Assembly (NCBI RefSeq): GCF_014851395.1
Contig: NW_024044681.1
Location: 8,392,065-8,456,064, forward strand
Source of the DNA: Micropterus salmoides
Taxonomy: Eukaryota > Chordata > Actinopteri > Centrarchiformes > Centrarchidae
Length of the DNA: 64,000 nt
Reading direction: 5' to 3'
Under the pieces are notes generated by a model, which did no database searches, was not told where the DNA came from, and worked only from the letters and a program-made list of their open reading frames with translations. The position numbers and the translations under genes are program-made. Numbering within the stretch: the first letter of the stretch is position 1; each line of letters starts with the position of its first letter. Positions 12,013 through 26,943 of this stretch are shown here, in pieces.

Positions 12013-12600
12013 ATTATTAGGGGCCCAAGCCAGAGTAGGGCCAGTGATTGCCAAGCATCGTGGTTCCCAGTACCAGCGGAGCTGGGAACCCTTTTGGAAT
12101 CATTCTCCTTTTTATTATTCTTCACATTTTGCCTCATAACTAGGCTCCGCTATATCGCACATTCATAAACCTTATGTCTACGTGTTTGGGGGATAGTGCC
12201 AATTCGTATGGTATAGGACACGCCTTTGTGCGATGACTGTTTCATTTCACTAAATCGCGATAACTAAAAAAAACTATTTTAATTAATTCCTCCGAAGTGG
12301 CAACTCTGATCGGCACCAACCTTGGCACAGCCCATCTCTGGACCGAGCCCATAAAAGTTTGTAGAGGGAATTTTGATCCGCCAAAAAACGTCCGAATTAT
12401 AATCTAATAAATTTTTGCCGAAACGCAAAAAACTGGATGTGATGTCATATCTTACGTTTGCAACGGCCCATCTACACCAAACTTGGGGACCTTATCTGCC
12501 ACGTTCTCGCGTGGGGCGAGGGGGGCGACTGGCATTGGGAGGCTTGGACCCCGCTTACAACCGCTTGCAGTTCTAGTTATAATTATTATTATCTTATAGT
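12013..12600 (+). repeat. Dispersed non-autonomous fish element
   Basis: It starts taggggcccaagccagagt, continues with gctgggaacccttttggaat, and includes gcctcataactaggctccgc, which are hallmark phrases of a very common fish repeat. It closes with ggcttggaccccgcttacaa followed by a degraded ccgcttgcag near 12560. This closing palindrome resembles the one that ends the 8.7-9.3 kb repeat, so the two may be relatives. No protein is encoded. Confidence 0.6.
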
Positions 12601-13151
12601 TATTATTATCTTTCTTGTACTCTTTGCATTAGATTCACCTGTGGTGCTGTGCCAATCTGAATCTTACCTATTGAGGATAAATAAAGGAACTCTTTCATCT
12701 AGAGTAGTACAGTATTTGAGAGCTCTAATGGAGTAAAACATGCAAGAAAATCACTGTCCTTTTTTAAGTGAACTGGTGAGTGAATCAACTATTCAGCTCT
12801 GACCAGTATCTGGCCAGTCAGACAGAGCAGGAAAGTAAGGCAGTGCATGTCTCCAGGGTTTAGCAGTGGCAGACCGCACAGCAGAAAATGTCAGCCTTAT
12901 CTTTATTGCTTTCTGTCTGCTGCTCTAAAAGCTTCTCCATCACTGGCTCAGAGAGCGTTCAGTTGGTCTAAACAACAACAAATTTCTCCTCACACACAGG
13001 ATATGAAGGTATTAGTAATTTTAATCTCTTGCTAATTAGCATATTAATCATCCAGTCTATCTGCAGTCGGCTTTAGCCTTTGACCACTTGGCTAACATTT
13101 AAACATTTAAACAAGTGTATGTTGTAAAATGTGCAGTGCATCATATGAATA
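12601..13151. other. Noncoding DNA, nothing recognised
   Basis: No exon or repeat is recognised between the two mobile elements. Confidence 0.35.
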
Positions 13152-13419
13152 CACTGCAAAAAATAAAAGTAAGATTAATTATCTTAATTGAAGGCAAAAT
13201 ATACTTGTTTTTTTGTCTGACAAGATATTTCTTCTTACCAGGTGGGTTTTATGTTAGAGAATTTCACTTGTTTCAACTTATTTTCCCCTTAAGTCACAAG
13301 TGAAATATTCTTGTTGGCAGATAATTTTGCTTATTTTAAGTAATATTTCCCCCATTTGAATGCTTTTTCCCCTTGTTTTTGAGAGCTCAAAACAAACAAC
13401 AAGCCTGTTTTTCTGCAGT
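13152..13419. mobile_element. hAT-like MITE ('CACTGCAAAAA' family)
   Basis: The left terminus cactgcaaaaaataaaagta and the right terminus gtttttctgcagt form short imperfect inverted repeats. The body is made of alternating 'acttgttt', 'aagatattt' and 'cttattttaag' phrases. This is the pattern of an abundant fish MITE in which every 20-30 bases alternate between polarity variants. A matching target duplication was not found. Confidence 0.68.
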
Positions 13420-14886
13420 ATCTGAAATCCCAGCCTCTCTGCTTTCAGGCAAGCAATCACCAAATACAAACAGAATCAAGTTTTAACTTCTCCCAACACA
13501 TTTGTCTCAGTAGTGTATTATTTCGGAGGTTGAGAGTAGGGTTAATGCTGCACAACTGAAGAGAAGCTGTTGAATATGTATGCATGTAGGGCAGTGTGTG
13601 AGTGTGCTGGAGCAGCAAGGCTTGTCTTCCTCATTAGCAGTGACTGAAACAGATGTGCTGGTGCTGTGCAGCGTAGCATCAGTCTGTCCACCTCCAACAC
13701 TACAGGAGGCAGAGCTTAGTGCATAACACTGCAATTCTATTAGCACCTTTTTCTCCCTAAACTTTCAACTTCTGACTGTTGTTGACTCTTGTTAGCAAAG
13801 TCCCCACACTGTGGGAAAGTTTGTGCAGAAGTGAACGTTGTCGTCTGTATTCAACACTTCAGCAGAGACAGAGAAAACTTTGCAGTTCGGGTTGATGTGG
13901 GAGGAAGTGCGGCAAGCTTTTAGTCGTCCTCTGTCAGCAGTTTCTGCTTGAAACTGAGCAGCATGCGTGGGTTCAATGAGTTATCTGCACACAGGAATAT
14001 GGAATCTCAATGACACAAATATCACAGCTTTCCACTGAAAGAAGCTCACTGTGCAGAGGGAGAAAAGTTTTTAAACTTTCTACAGCTTCTCTGCACTGTT
14101 CTCAAACTACACAACTGATTGGTGTTTTAGGGAAGAAGCAAACAAAATTTTAAACATATTACCACATAAAGAGACATAGTATTTGCTTATGCATTAGATT
14201 CAGGAACTTACTGATTGCAGTGCAAAAATTCCATCTCATTAAGTTATTCCTTTCTATAATTCAGTCTTTTTTGTTTTCTTAACACAAGAACACCTGCTAG
14301 TGTAGGATAGATTTTCCAAAATTGTTCCATTAGAAATCAACTTGTTTCACATATTTTGTAGAAATGAGTGTTTTGAAATGTGATTTGTGGACCAAACCAA
14401 AGAGTATTTTGTACTTAAGGGGTTCCCCATGGCTATGCAATGGGGCTGATATTATTTACATTAACAATATAGGGAGAAATTTCCATAATGCCAAAATAAA
14501 TTGTTATGCTACAGATAGTTAATGATGGTTGCATTATTTAAAATGTGATTTAAGATTTTGGAAAAACTTATGTTAGCGTATTGCCCCATTATTTACTTTG
14601 TTTTATAAAACACTTTAAAGTTAAAGTCCTTTACAGAAAAAAAACAGCAAATGAGAAAAAATAAATAAAACTTAAATGACCCATATTTGCAAAACATTCA
14701 GAGCTCTCTCAAAATGGTAAATCTCTAAGTAAAAGTGTATAAAGTGTGAATCACTTTCTAACTTTAAAAAGACTGACTTTTGAAAGAAGAACAAACATAC
14801 TCTTACTCTTTCCAATAAAAGGCTTAACAATACACTTGGATTTTGCGTTATTCCTGGTCTGGTATGACCAGTAGCTGACCGGTGAC
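13420..14886. other. Noncoding DNA, nothing recognised
   Basis: The most GC-rich part, about 13500-13960, has an open frame on the minus strand (13507-13746) but no splice signals or recognisable protein. Confidence 0.35.
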
Positions 14887-15979
<1,093 letters not shown>

Positions 15980-18900
15980 ACTAATGTTAACATTGGCAAA
16001 CTTTGGATAAATATAATTAACATTACTGACTCAGTTTGCTGAATGAATGAATAAATGAATGTCTCTGTGTGACTCTGTTACATTAGCATGTGACAGATAA
16101 GTATTAAATGGGTTTTATAACAAAAGGAAAAAAGGAGATGAACACGTGGTATTGCATCAGGAAATCAGGTGTCCACTTCGACTGGATGTCAGTCAGGTCA
16201 CCTAATGAAAGGCCATGCTTTTAACATGTCGCTCAAGAGAATCTTTGGAAATTAACCATAACTTTAATCTGTCACTATTTTATAAAGACAATGTGTGGCC
16301 ACAGTGGCCCTTTCACAGAAAAACATACATAGTCTTGCTTTAACAAAAGTGCCCTGTTTATTAGAAAGAATAAAACTCATTTTAGCCACATTGACAGCTT
16401 ATGTGTGAGAAATATTCCCCTCTTGGACCTTTTCACCCCATTTTTCTTAAATTTCATCTCCAAAGCTGCACTGTGCTACATTCTTAATGCTACACAACTG
16501 CATTCCCCAAAATGATGCCATCACCAGTGAACTCCCCAGACAGCAATACCATTTTCTAACAGAGCAAGGGAGATGAAAAGCAACTTCTTGTACAAAGAAA
16601 GTGAATGAAAAGTTTGGTACACACAAAATTCAAAACTATCTTTCATTTGGAGCACACACTTTTCTGGCTGCAAAGACATTTGTCAGCTGCTCATGGTTCA
16701 GCAATCTGGTAATTTGGTACTCAATCAAAATTTGAGGCAGGACTGCGAAGAGCTCCTGAGATGGTGCAGTGGTGGAAAGTGTCCCCAGTCATGCGTGTAT
16801 GCTGCATTAGTAATAGAGACAAATATTTATGCAGACTTATAAGATACAAACATCTGCTGTTAACTAATTAGATTTGACAACTAACAACTGCAAAAAAAAA
16901 AATATATATTTTTTTTAATCATATTTTGTTTTGCAAATGGAGGCAAATACTGTATATGCATTGTTTCAGAGCTAAAACACCTGATGAGAATTACAGCATG
17001 TGTTTTTACTATTTTGCATGTTTACTGTTTGCCACAAAAGATGCTGTTGCTGCACTTTGCTAAATGATTTGCAGCAATGTACAGTTAGCATTTGTTTGGC
17101 TAATTGTGTTTTACTTATTCTGTATAAGCAAGCATATTGTTAATTTAAAGTATATTACTGTTTTTGCTAACTTTACATCTTCATTATGTATGTATGTATG
17201 TATTACTTGTCATGTCTACCTACCTAATGAGGCTGCTCATTGTTGTAGCAGCTCTCAGAGGGAACGCTTGCAGTTCAGTCAGGAGAGATTATATTTGGGT
17301 GAACAAATGACATGTGTGCAATGAATCTGAGAAGTTTGTCTTTGTTGATGAGACCCCATTGTGGAGTGGTATGGTATGAAAGAGGGTGGTGAAGTCATAG
17401 AGGTATAGAAACCCTCCCTAATGGAGTGTAGAAACTGGTGGTGAAGAAATGGTGAAGAAAAGCTGGAGATCTGGGTGAGATAAGGAGAGGGCTTTTGCTG
17501 AGCTTGAACTGGGTCTGGATTTGATGAGCCGGAGGTGAATGGGGTGGAGGAGATCTGTAGTGATTTCATACTGAAAAGACAGCCGACTGTTTGACAGCGA
17601 CTGCATGATTTGCTGATAGAGATCGTGGCAAAATGTGATTGGTGAGCCAAAGAGTGAACTTGTGCTGAGCTTCATGTAATAAAATGTAAATAAAATGTCT
17701 GGTCCTGCCTCCCTCCTCCCTCCCATTATCCTCTACGGAGGGAGCTGGCTGATGAAGGGCATCACCTGCCGTTCGTCAGCGGATCTGTTCCTGTGCTGAA
17801 CGTGTATTTATTTGTCAATCTTTTCATTTATTTATTCCCTGGCAAGAAGAAGGAGAGTGAGGGCAGCAGATATCGATCAGGGGGGCTTGAGAAGGTGAGG
17901 CACAAATTGAAAAATAAGTAAAAAAAACAAAACACTTGGGCGAAAGAGAAATAATTAAATAGATAAATAAATAAATAAATAAATATATTATGATTGCGTA
18001 AGTGAATGAGTAGGGGCGGGTGGGATTACAGAAACTGGAATCAAAGTATTGTGTGTTGCTGATATGTTGTTTATTCTAATTCTGTTTGTTTTTAACAGAC
18101 AGTATTTGGTGAACATAATTGTAATGTAGTAATGTGATGTAGAGTATCCTTAATGATAGAATCAATTATGCTAGTAGATTTATTGTTAAAATCACCAATA
18201 ACACAGACATTAATACTAGTATATAATAAATGTAAACTTTTTTTTATACATTAAGCTATAATTACAATAATAATTTTGCTAATATATTAAAAATGATATT
18301 AACATGTCAACATTGTATCTTTTACCACCAACATTCTTATTATCAACATTATCTCCCAGAAATATTTTCATGATACTTGATTATTATATAATATACTACA
18401 TACTTGATAAATTATATTAGAGAATAGTACCAGTATCATTGTTATTGATAATAGTGGTAATTATACTATATACTTAATATCGGCACCAACCCGGATAAAA
18501 AAAACTATGACAATATCAACAACAACAGATACTAATATTGATGATAATGACAACAACAAGAATAGAAACAGCATCTAAAATCCATAATATCACAAAATCA
18601 CGCAGTTTAGGAAGCGCCTAAAATTGTCCTTCTGAAATTAAAATTGGGAATCGTCACCTAGTTCAGTAAAATCTTATCTTGCAGGGCATTTCTCCTCCTT
18701 TCTTTCTTTTCTCCTACCAACAGTCGACGCAGTTTTTTAAAACATGACTTTAATATTTCTCTAACTTTAAGTAGTTTTGGTTGTCTAAATGTCCCCATAT
18801 CTTAAGGACAAAGGTGGCAGATCAGAAACCAGTCAGTCCTTTTTGAAATAGTCATATATATCATTCTGGAAGCCACTCATACATTTTATCATTTAGGTAT

Positions 18901-19389
18901 AATGACTGTTTCAAATGGAGCTAAGGTAAACTTGACTCCCCAGGGTAGCCTGTGATCTTCCTACAGTTACTTTACTGCACGTTTGACTAAGCTCCCAGCA
19001 TATAAATGTTTAAATGAGATAAATAGATTAAACCCTCAAGAATGATGTAATGTGTATTTTTTCTTACATGAATCTTTAATGCTACACTCATTGCTCTTAC
19101 AGCAATAAATTATTAATTAATACTTAAATCAATTCATTCACTAACAGAATCATCAGAATAACACTGTGTGTGTTTTTAGATTTTTTTTTTCTTGTTTCCT
19201 GTAAGGTTTCTAATACTCCATTATAGGAAAAATTAAAAGCCCAAATCATTTGTGTAGTTGTCCTTTCCTATCTCAGGGACTGCAGGTTTGCTGCAGGGTC
19301 TCGCAGGGCTCGTCGGTGGGCACGTGGGCTGCTGCCGTCCTCTGGCTGTCTTTTCGAATGAGTTGGATGTGAAATGATTCCTTTAAGCG
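15980..19389. other. Noncoding DNA with short repeats and AT-rich core
   Basis: (TATG)n lies near 17188-17203, a CCTCCC-rich patch near 17706-17725, and (AAAT)n at about 17957-17990. From about 18100 to 18560 the sequence is dominated by A and T with ata/tta trinucleotides. A minus-strand open frame of 123 codons (17279-17650) overlaps another of 102 codons. Neither resembles a known protein. No exon is supported. Confidence 0.4.
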
Positions 19390-19692
19390 ATGCTGACTGT
19401 AGCACCTCGCTCATATCTTATCCCTGCAAACAGATGCTCGTTAGCCACAGGGGGATTTCGTTATGACAAAAACAACATGAGGACGTGCGACGTGAGGTGT
19501 GAGCCGGGAGAACCATACTGCCTTAAAAAACCCATTGGAAACCTGCATAGAATTGGACACAAAACCCATAAAAACACTCCTTGTTGGAGGTATACTATCC
19601 CAAGTGCTTTACAGCAGTGTCATTACTCTGCATACATTTTTAACATAGATCCAGCCAGTGGACATGGAGGCTTTAACCTTCATACTAGATGA
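19390..19692 (+). other. Unrecognised 100-codon open frame
   Basis: The frame opens with ATG at 19390 and ends at 19690-19692. The peptide is Cys-rich in its first half (CDVRCEPGEPYC). There is no signal peptide or known domain, no obvious acceptor or donor around it, and no preferred codon pattern visible. It is kept as a possibility rather than called a gene. Confidence 0.12.
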
Positions 19693-22600
19693 GGAGGCCT
19701 TTTAGAATATCTTCATAGCCCCATGATGTGTAACATGAAGAGTGTAGGACAGAGACAGAGCAGGAGAACATTACTGTGATGCCCTTTGTTTCTTTAGCTC
19801 TGTGTAATCTGGTGATTTTCACATTTTCACAGAGTACATCTCAGCGGACAAGAGAACCGTTTGGGAATCCATGATGCATAATCCCTTTAGCAACATGCAC
19901 AGGTACAATTGGAATGTTTCCTCTTGAATTTTTTTTTTTTACGATGAGCAGAGCCTTTCAATACCAGACTATAATTTGCTACATAGGGCTGCAGGGAACG
20001 AGCGCTAGAGAATACAAATAAAGATTATAACTCATTTTATTTTTTTTAAATAGTAGAGAGTTTGTACGAAACATTGAATTGTGTAATGGACAGACGGCAC
20101 ATGTTATCTTGTATCACTCAAGTAGTTCAGAGTCAAAACTTTAATGATTTCATCATGTTTTTAAAACCGTTATCTGGCTACATTTTAAGGTTGAACTCCT
20201 CCGAAAAAAGGCAGAAAGATAAAGGAGAGTGACGTCCAGCAGTTGTGTCATTTATCAGGTTGTTTACATTAGACAGGTTACTTGTGTGAATTTGTTCCAT
20301 ATAAGATCTAAAACTCATGCACGTTATGGAAATCCAGGTATTACGTATAGTCTCTGGTGGTCATCTAGAATTCATTGAACCAAAGAATATTATTAGCGCC
20401 ACGTCTAGCTGGGCAAACAATAGCAGTGAGGAAAAGTGTTTGTCTTCATGTGATCATAAACATAAATTCATTAAGCTTAAATCTGTTCAAAGACACTATT
20501 CAAAGCCTGTCATGAATGCGCAGAATGAAGCTTTACTCGGGAAATGATTTACTGCAGAATTAATGGGGGAAAAAATTCTGTAATGTGGATCCAATTTTAA
20601 TGGAAAGGGACAGGATTCATTGTTGTCAATAAGACATATGGCTCTCTTATGTCTGTGACAAAGATTAAACAGGATGGATACCCTGCAACAAAGTCAGCTG
20701 TCAAATGGATTTGTGTGGCTGAAACTCCCACAGAGAGGAAAACACGACGGATGAGTCTCCCCAGTTTGCTGCCTCAGTTACTTTCTCGCCTGTGTTGGGA
20801 GTTAACCAGATAATGCAGTAATGCAGTATCTGTTTATTGATCAGTGATTCATGATGCAAACAGCACAGCGTGCTTCCAGGCCCCAGACAACCTGTACAAC
20901 ACTTCGCCAGAGAGAGCTAATTAAAATCTTAACACTGATAAAATATTCTTCATTATTTCCCACTTTGATTCCACTTTTGTTACAGTTATTATGATTTCCA
21001 TCTTAAACACAGTTTTTGATGGCTGGCTTTAAATTACTGGTAGGCATTATATACTTCATACAGTAATCTAGCAGCTTTCTTTATGATTGTCAATAATAAT
21101 AATAATCAAAGAAAACTTCTGTTGCTGCCCCCAAAAGTATTAATGCAGCTTAATAATTGCATGGCCTCATGCTACTTTACACAAAAAATAGATTCAAAGG
21201 CATCTATGCAGTGATGTACATTTTAATTTTCGGGGAAAAGGAAGCACTGGTATCGGCGCAGTATCAGCCAAGGCCCTGAGATGTGGTATTAAAATCAGTA
21301 TGGAGGGAGGAAAAAACTGACACAATGCATCCCTACTCCAGACTCAGATGGAGATGCTCATTGTTGAACAGAAGGACTTTAGCTCAACTAAACAGGTCCC
21401 AGGTGTGAGTGTCAATCAGGCTAAAAATAGCATACATAATACCCTTCTCACATCCTTCCTGGGTAGATAAAGGTTAAAAGAACTGTATAGCTGGCAGCTG
21501 CTGGCCAATGGATCTTGAACATGTCCAACGTGCCCGGAGCTAATAGAACAAGCTCTCAGAAATCCCCAGACTGTGAAATTACCATCAGTGAATGTGGCTT
21601 AGCTATTTAATTCTGTCATCTCCACTCAGTCAAGAAAAAGCACATCTGCTTTCTGCAGTTTTACTAACTCTCTTTGCCCTCGGATTGGAAGCCCAAGTTC
21701 CTCCAACTCCAGATTTCCGTGCAGTGTTAAACTTTTTATTACAGCCAAAACACCTGATATCCCTACATTTATTACTTCAGTAAAAACTTTCCTAATGAGT
21801 TTATGGTTTCAAGTCTTCTTCAACACATCATGATGTTCATTTTGTAATTATGGTCCCATTTAGAGGAACATAGATAATAAAGCAAGGTATGCTTCAGGAC
21901 CTTTGTGATCGAAGAGCTGCTACCATGGTAGCATGGTTGCCTTTATCCAGTCAGGATAAAAGCAAATTGTATCCACTGCACTTTGTACATTTAACAAGCC
22001 GTGGACTTGTTTTTGAGTGCTGTCTGTGTTTTCATCTAAGAGCTTTGACCCTTTCACAGTGTGTTTTCAGTTCATGAAAGTAAACTGTGACATTTAGGTC
22101 ACCTAAACTGTCATCGGTCGGTTACAGTTTTTTAAAATGTTTTGAAATTAGCATAAAACACTTTCTGTCTACTTTTGACCATAAAATTATCCCAAAATGC
22201 GGGTTTGTGTAGCAGATATGTTTTTTCATATGACCACTTTGAGCCTCAGGTTGAGAATCATGGTTTCATGTGAAACAACATAAAATCTGAAGCATATTTC
22301 TAACAGCACCAGGAAGGAGAGAAAGCGATTCGCCATCAAAGACAAATGAGCAGCAGCCTTGAGTTTCACTAAAGAAAATAAAATGAATTATTTCCAATCT
22401 GTGGTACACACTTCAACAGTGAGCCAGCTGAACAGATGGGAAAATCAACATCTGTGTTTATTTAATGACTGCATGGACTATGTCAAGATAGAGTCAAGAG
22501 AGGTTGTCATTTTATTTAATCGAGCACTCGAAAAATTTCACTAATTAGATACTCATTCTCAGGAAGAAGTTGTACTAATCAGTGCAAGCAACTTGTTTGT

Positions 22601-25370
22601 GTTCATTTGAAAGGAAAGGAAAAGCTGCACACTTGAGATTATACATTTTTATTAAGTTAGCCTGAAGTTCTTATACAACTGTAGTTTCTACTTATATATG
22701 CAAAACACATTTTCTGCAAAATTACTCCTTTAGTTCAATCACAGCTCAGCAGCAGGTGTGAGTCTCCATTCTTTTCTACTTTAATCACAGTTAACCAGAT
22801 AAAGACGTGACCTGCAGGGACCCCCATTAACTGTAATGAGGTCACTTCTGTGAGCTAGCCAAAGATGCCTGTTTGAAGGCCTGACCTCTGGTACCCTGGG
22901 ATGATACATCAGTTTGCCACACTGCACCCAGCGTGACATCTCCAAAATAAAAGTCTGTAGCTTCCAGCCTGGTATGAAATTAACTAAAACCAGAGACCTA
23001 CAGGCGGAGTGTCACCTCAGTTCACCCACAGCTTGGAAAGCACTGAGAAAGATGTGGGCTGCAGCTTATTGTATGCCTGACAACCAAGAGCTGTTTGGGA
23101 GGGAACAAAATACTCTAGGTGCACTGCATTCCTTTAAGGTGTGGGGCTGAGACTTATTTGTTAAATTACCCATCATAAGTTCATAGAGCCAAACGTCGCG
23201 TCTTCAAAATGCTTTTGTGTGACCAACACTCCCATAACATCAAATATACACCAATATTTTTGTTGAAAACCCTTGCAGATATATTACGGTACGCCAGTGC
23301 ATTGCAATTTTGATGACATGAAGATCTGGTTATTTTTGTTAAAGCTCAGGCTAACAATTTCTGTGGTGGATTCATGTGTATCGTGTTTATGGGCTTTGTT
23401 GGTGTGGCAGTTGCAGTGGATATTGGGAAATGGTTTGTATTGTTTTGGTTAATGATCTATTTATTCTGTGTCTGTCATCTTGGGCATCAGTAATTTGTAA
23501 AATGATGATACCATTTGAGGATTATACAGAATACTTTCTAATTATCACCCAGCCTTACAGACAAGTAGAAACTTGATCATGGTGTCGGATGAAAGCTTAA
23601 GAGATCATAAAAAAACCCATAAGGATTCATCCGCTCGATACTTTGAATATAGACATCAAATGTTAGGGAAATCTGTTTGGGACTCGTCGAGATCTTTTGC
23701 TCTCGACCATAGTGGTAGACGAACCAAAGCAACTGACAGGCCAGATTTGTCCGAGTAGAGGCGACAAACAAAAAAACTTTCATTTATTAGACTGTCTACT
23801 AAACAATTAGAAACATTTCCAAATTGTTGAATAAATGGCTCCCTAAAATAAATTCCCCAGCACACATCACTGACTGCACTGCAGAGGAACAAGAAACATT
23901 TCCACCTTCAATTCTTTTGAAATTAAATATTCTAGTCAGAAAGAAACATCTTTTTACTTCAGTGCGGTGTTCGTGTTCACCGCACAGAAACTCTGAAGAA
24001 GTTTTTATTTTCTTAGGTACCTTGTAATATTCTCTAAGGACATGAGTGAAACTCTATTCAGAGTACTTTGGGTGTTTTCTAGGGATTTCCTGAGGCATTG
24101 GAAAACTACAAAGCAGCAGACAAAGCAGAAGAAATGTAATTTGATCAACCAGAGCCTGGAACTGCAGCAAGATGATGGATTTCCCTGCGGTACAGCAGCC
24201 CTGTCCTATAACTGAAATATAAAATTATATTCCTCAAAACAAGTTCCACTGGGTCTTCATATACATACGTTCTGTGTACGTGTGTAAGATGTTGGAGATG
24301 AGCAGGTTCATTTGGAGGGAGCTCAGGTGGAGAACCTCTGGAGACACTCAAAAGGCCTTTGAAGATACTTCCGCTCCTTCACTTTGTATCACCTATGAGA
24401 ATGTGTTTGCATGGATCATTAGTCAAAGAAAGCTAGCCATGAAGCGTAACACTGATGCACGTGTTGATACAGCCCACCGTGAAACCATTTTATATGTAGA
24501 TTTGAACAGTGTTTGTGCTCGAGGGTGTCAATAGTTAGCAATGAAAAGCTCCAGAACGAAAAGGCTTTCGTCCAAAATAGCCCAGTATCGAGTAGTATCA
24601 AAACTTCTCCAGTCAAATGAGGACCGCAGTGATTCCTTTTTGTTACCAGATCAGGGGGAAAAATGACTATGTCCACTATGTCCCCTGCTGCTCTTGTCAG
24701 CTTCAGTATCGGCTGCAGTCTTGGCTTGCGGTTAGTTTCATCTCCTGATATCCTTTAACACTACTTCATTTGTCACCAATTGATCACTGCGTTCCATCAT
24801 ATCAATTAAACGCTCTTGTGGCGCAGCAGTGCATCAGCTGCTTTTACTGACGGAGCCTGCAGCTGCAGATGTAGTCGGTGTGATCAGCTGGAGGTGCAGC
24901 CTTTGTTCCTCTGTATGCTTCTGTGGAGTCTTTAGTGTAGGTTTTCTACTTCTTACCGTCGTCTTCTTGGAGGTTTGTGACTCACTACTAAAGAAAAAAA
25001 CACTCGCAGTGATCTTTCAATTTAATTCTTGAAGATATATTGATCTAGAGTTAAAATTATTTCATTATCCTCTCAAAACTTATTTTCAACAAACTGATGA
25101 AACTTATATTCTGTTTCCCCAACTCAGTGTTCAATAAACTATTTCACTCCTCTTCTCATATTCAAATTGCTATAAAAACACCTTTGGAGCTATTGTCCTT
25201 CCTCTGATTATACAATGAGGATGACCTGATCAGGACGAGGAGCGATCTGATACAATTTCACTATCTTTATTTATTTATTTTATTTTAAATAATATAAGAA
25301 ATCACATTGCTTGTCCATAACAAAAATAAAAAGAATAATAAAAATCAGCTACATTTTACTCAAGATATCA
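19693..25370. other. Long stretch with few recognisable repeats
   Basis: Compared with the rest of the window this region has little that looks mobile. There is a short (AAT)n at about 21090-21104 and some 'gtatcg' motifs at 21250 and 24585 that may be decayed MITE ends. Open frames of 60-86 codons on both strands lack splice context. The composition around 20560-20950 would suit conserved noncoding DNA, but that cannot be judged from one genome. Confidence 0.4.
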
Positions 25371-25460
25371 ATTGAAGTACTCCATTGCTACCGGTATCAC
25401 TTTAAACATAATGGTTTTGGTACTGGTATCGTAAAATTTTAAATGATACCCATCCCTAGC
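25371..25460. repeat. MITE end fragment ('gataccxatcccta' type)
   Basis: The text taccggtatcactttaaaca followed by ttggtactggtatcg and a final gatacccatccctagcc matches the terminal part of a fish MITE that ends in a 'CCCTAGCC'-like TIR. The other end was not located with confidence. A candidate lies near 24585. Confidence 0.45.
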
Positions 25461-26849
25461 CATAACCTTACCGTTTTCTTTAAATGTTTATCATTTTTTG
25501 CTGATCTCTCTCTCTCTCCAAAGCAAGGTGAATTTTCATTGAAAAATACCTTGTTTCTTTAATGGAGCTGATCAGTTTAAACCTAATTTCCTGAAAAGTC
25601 TCCACATGCTGAAAAGTTGTATTTTCTACTGCAAGAAACGGTACCACCACAGATTACCGGTGTGAAGAAGAGTAGCTGTTGCTGTCTGATCTCAGACAGA
25701 AATGACCACGGCATATGATTCCTGTAGGAACGTTTTTGTGGCACTCACAAGTCTCTGTCATTACTGTGTTTTTTAATAGCTTTAATTGCTGCTGAAAGTT
25801 ATGTGGAGCTCACTGACACGTGTGACTGACAGCTGTGCTGTGTTGCCTAGCAACAACAGGATGCCTTTCATGGCAAAGAATATAGCAGTGTGATCGGGAT
25901 CAGAGCTACAGGGAAGAGGCATCATAGTGAGCCTCACTTTAGAGACATAATGTGTGACCGTCAGTAAAAGGATTAAATTACAGTGTTTGTGCTGCAAATA
26001 GTATTTTTAAAATGCAATCTTTGCCCGGATTTTTGGGTCAATATTGTTTCTTTAATCAGTTTTCACCCGTACACTTCCCAGCAGCTTCAACATTTCAGTT
26101 GAAAAATACACTGTATTGTTCATGGCAGTCAAATAGCCATTTTAAATTTAAACCAGTAATCTTGAGCTGGAGAAACAGAAGTCGTCATTGTCACCATCTG
26201 TCTGATTTTGGTTTTCTGCTTTTTCATGTCTGTTATTAATTGCGTAAAAGTCTCACTCTGAAAGTTGACATAGAGAGCTGCAGCCTGTGGCGAGAAATTA
26301 CAGGAAGGTAGCCAGCTGTCCCCCCCAGTCACAAAAACTGGTGTTTCCATCAAAACACCTCAGTATTTATTTTGGCTTCAGCCAGTAAAAACGTACATAC
26401 TGCAAATGAGCGGGTAAATAAAGGCCCAAAAGGAAAGGAAACTGAATTTGTTCATTTGCATTTTTATATATTTTTTATTTTCTAGTAGTAAAGTAAAGGT
26501 AGACTGGAGTGAAAGCCCCAGGGAGCCATCCAGCGTATCTTTAAGGAACATTTTGCTTATAAAATAGTTTTAATTTGATACATCATTTTTTTCATCATTA
26601 CGTTAATTGAATAAATAAATAAAACTTCTACTTCTGTTCCTCATTTAATTTGTTTTAATGACTTTGTTTAGCAGCTCAGCTCAGAGCTCAAATGTCCCTT
26701 TATTACATGGAAACACAACAGCACTGAAGGGTCTCACGGCTCGGCACTCTGTACAAACCGCATCAGTGAGACTCCTGCTCTGTCTCTGCCTCACTTTCCT
26801 GCTGTGATTCTCTGAATCACCACGAAATCCATCAGAGTTTTGCAGTTGG
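25461..26849. other. Noncoding DNA, nothing recognised
   Basis: It contains a short (CT)n at about 25505-25518. No exon or mobile element is supported. Confidence 0.35.
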
Positions 26850-26859
26850 GAGCATGCTG

Positions 26860-26943
26860 CTCTCTCTCTCTCTCAAATTCAAAGTAGCTTTATTAGCTTT
26901 CTCTCGCTCATGCTCTCTCTCTCTCCCCCCCTCCCTCCCTCAG
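26860..26943. repeat. CT-rich microsatellite around a repeat fragment
   Basis: Two (CT)n tracts flank the phrase caaattcaaagtagctttat, which belongs to a common fish dispersed repeat usually reading 'caaattcaaagnngctttattgg'. The second tract grades into CCCTCCCTCC. Confidence 0.65.

Noticed and set aside
17279..17726. Overlapping minus-strand frames of 123 and 102 codons
   Set aside because: Low-complexity Ser/Pro/Gln peptides, two competing frames, and no splice or start context.
19390..19692. Cys-containing 100-codon frame as a secreted peptide gene
   Set aside because: There is no signal peptide after the Met and no acceptor, donor or polyadenylation context. Listed only as a low-confidence open frame.
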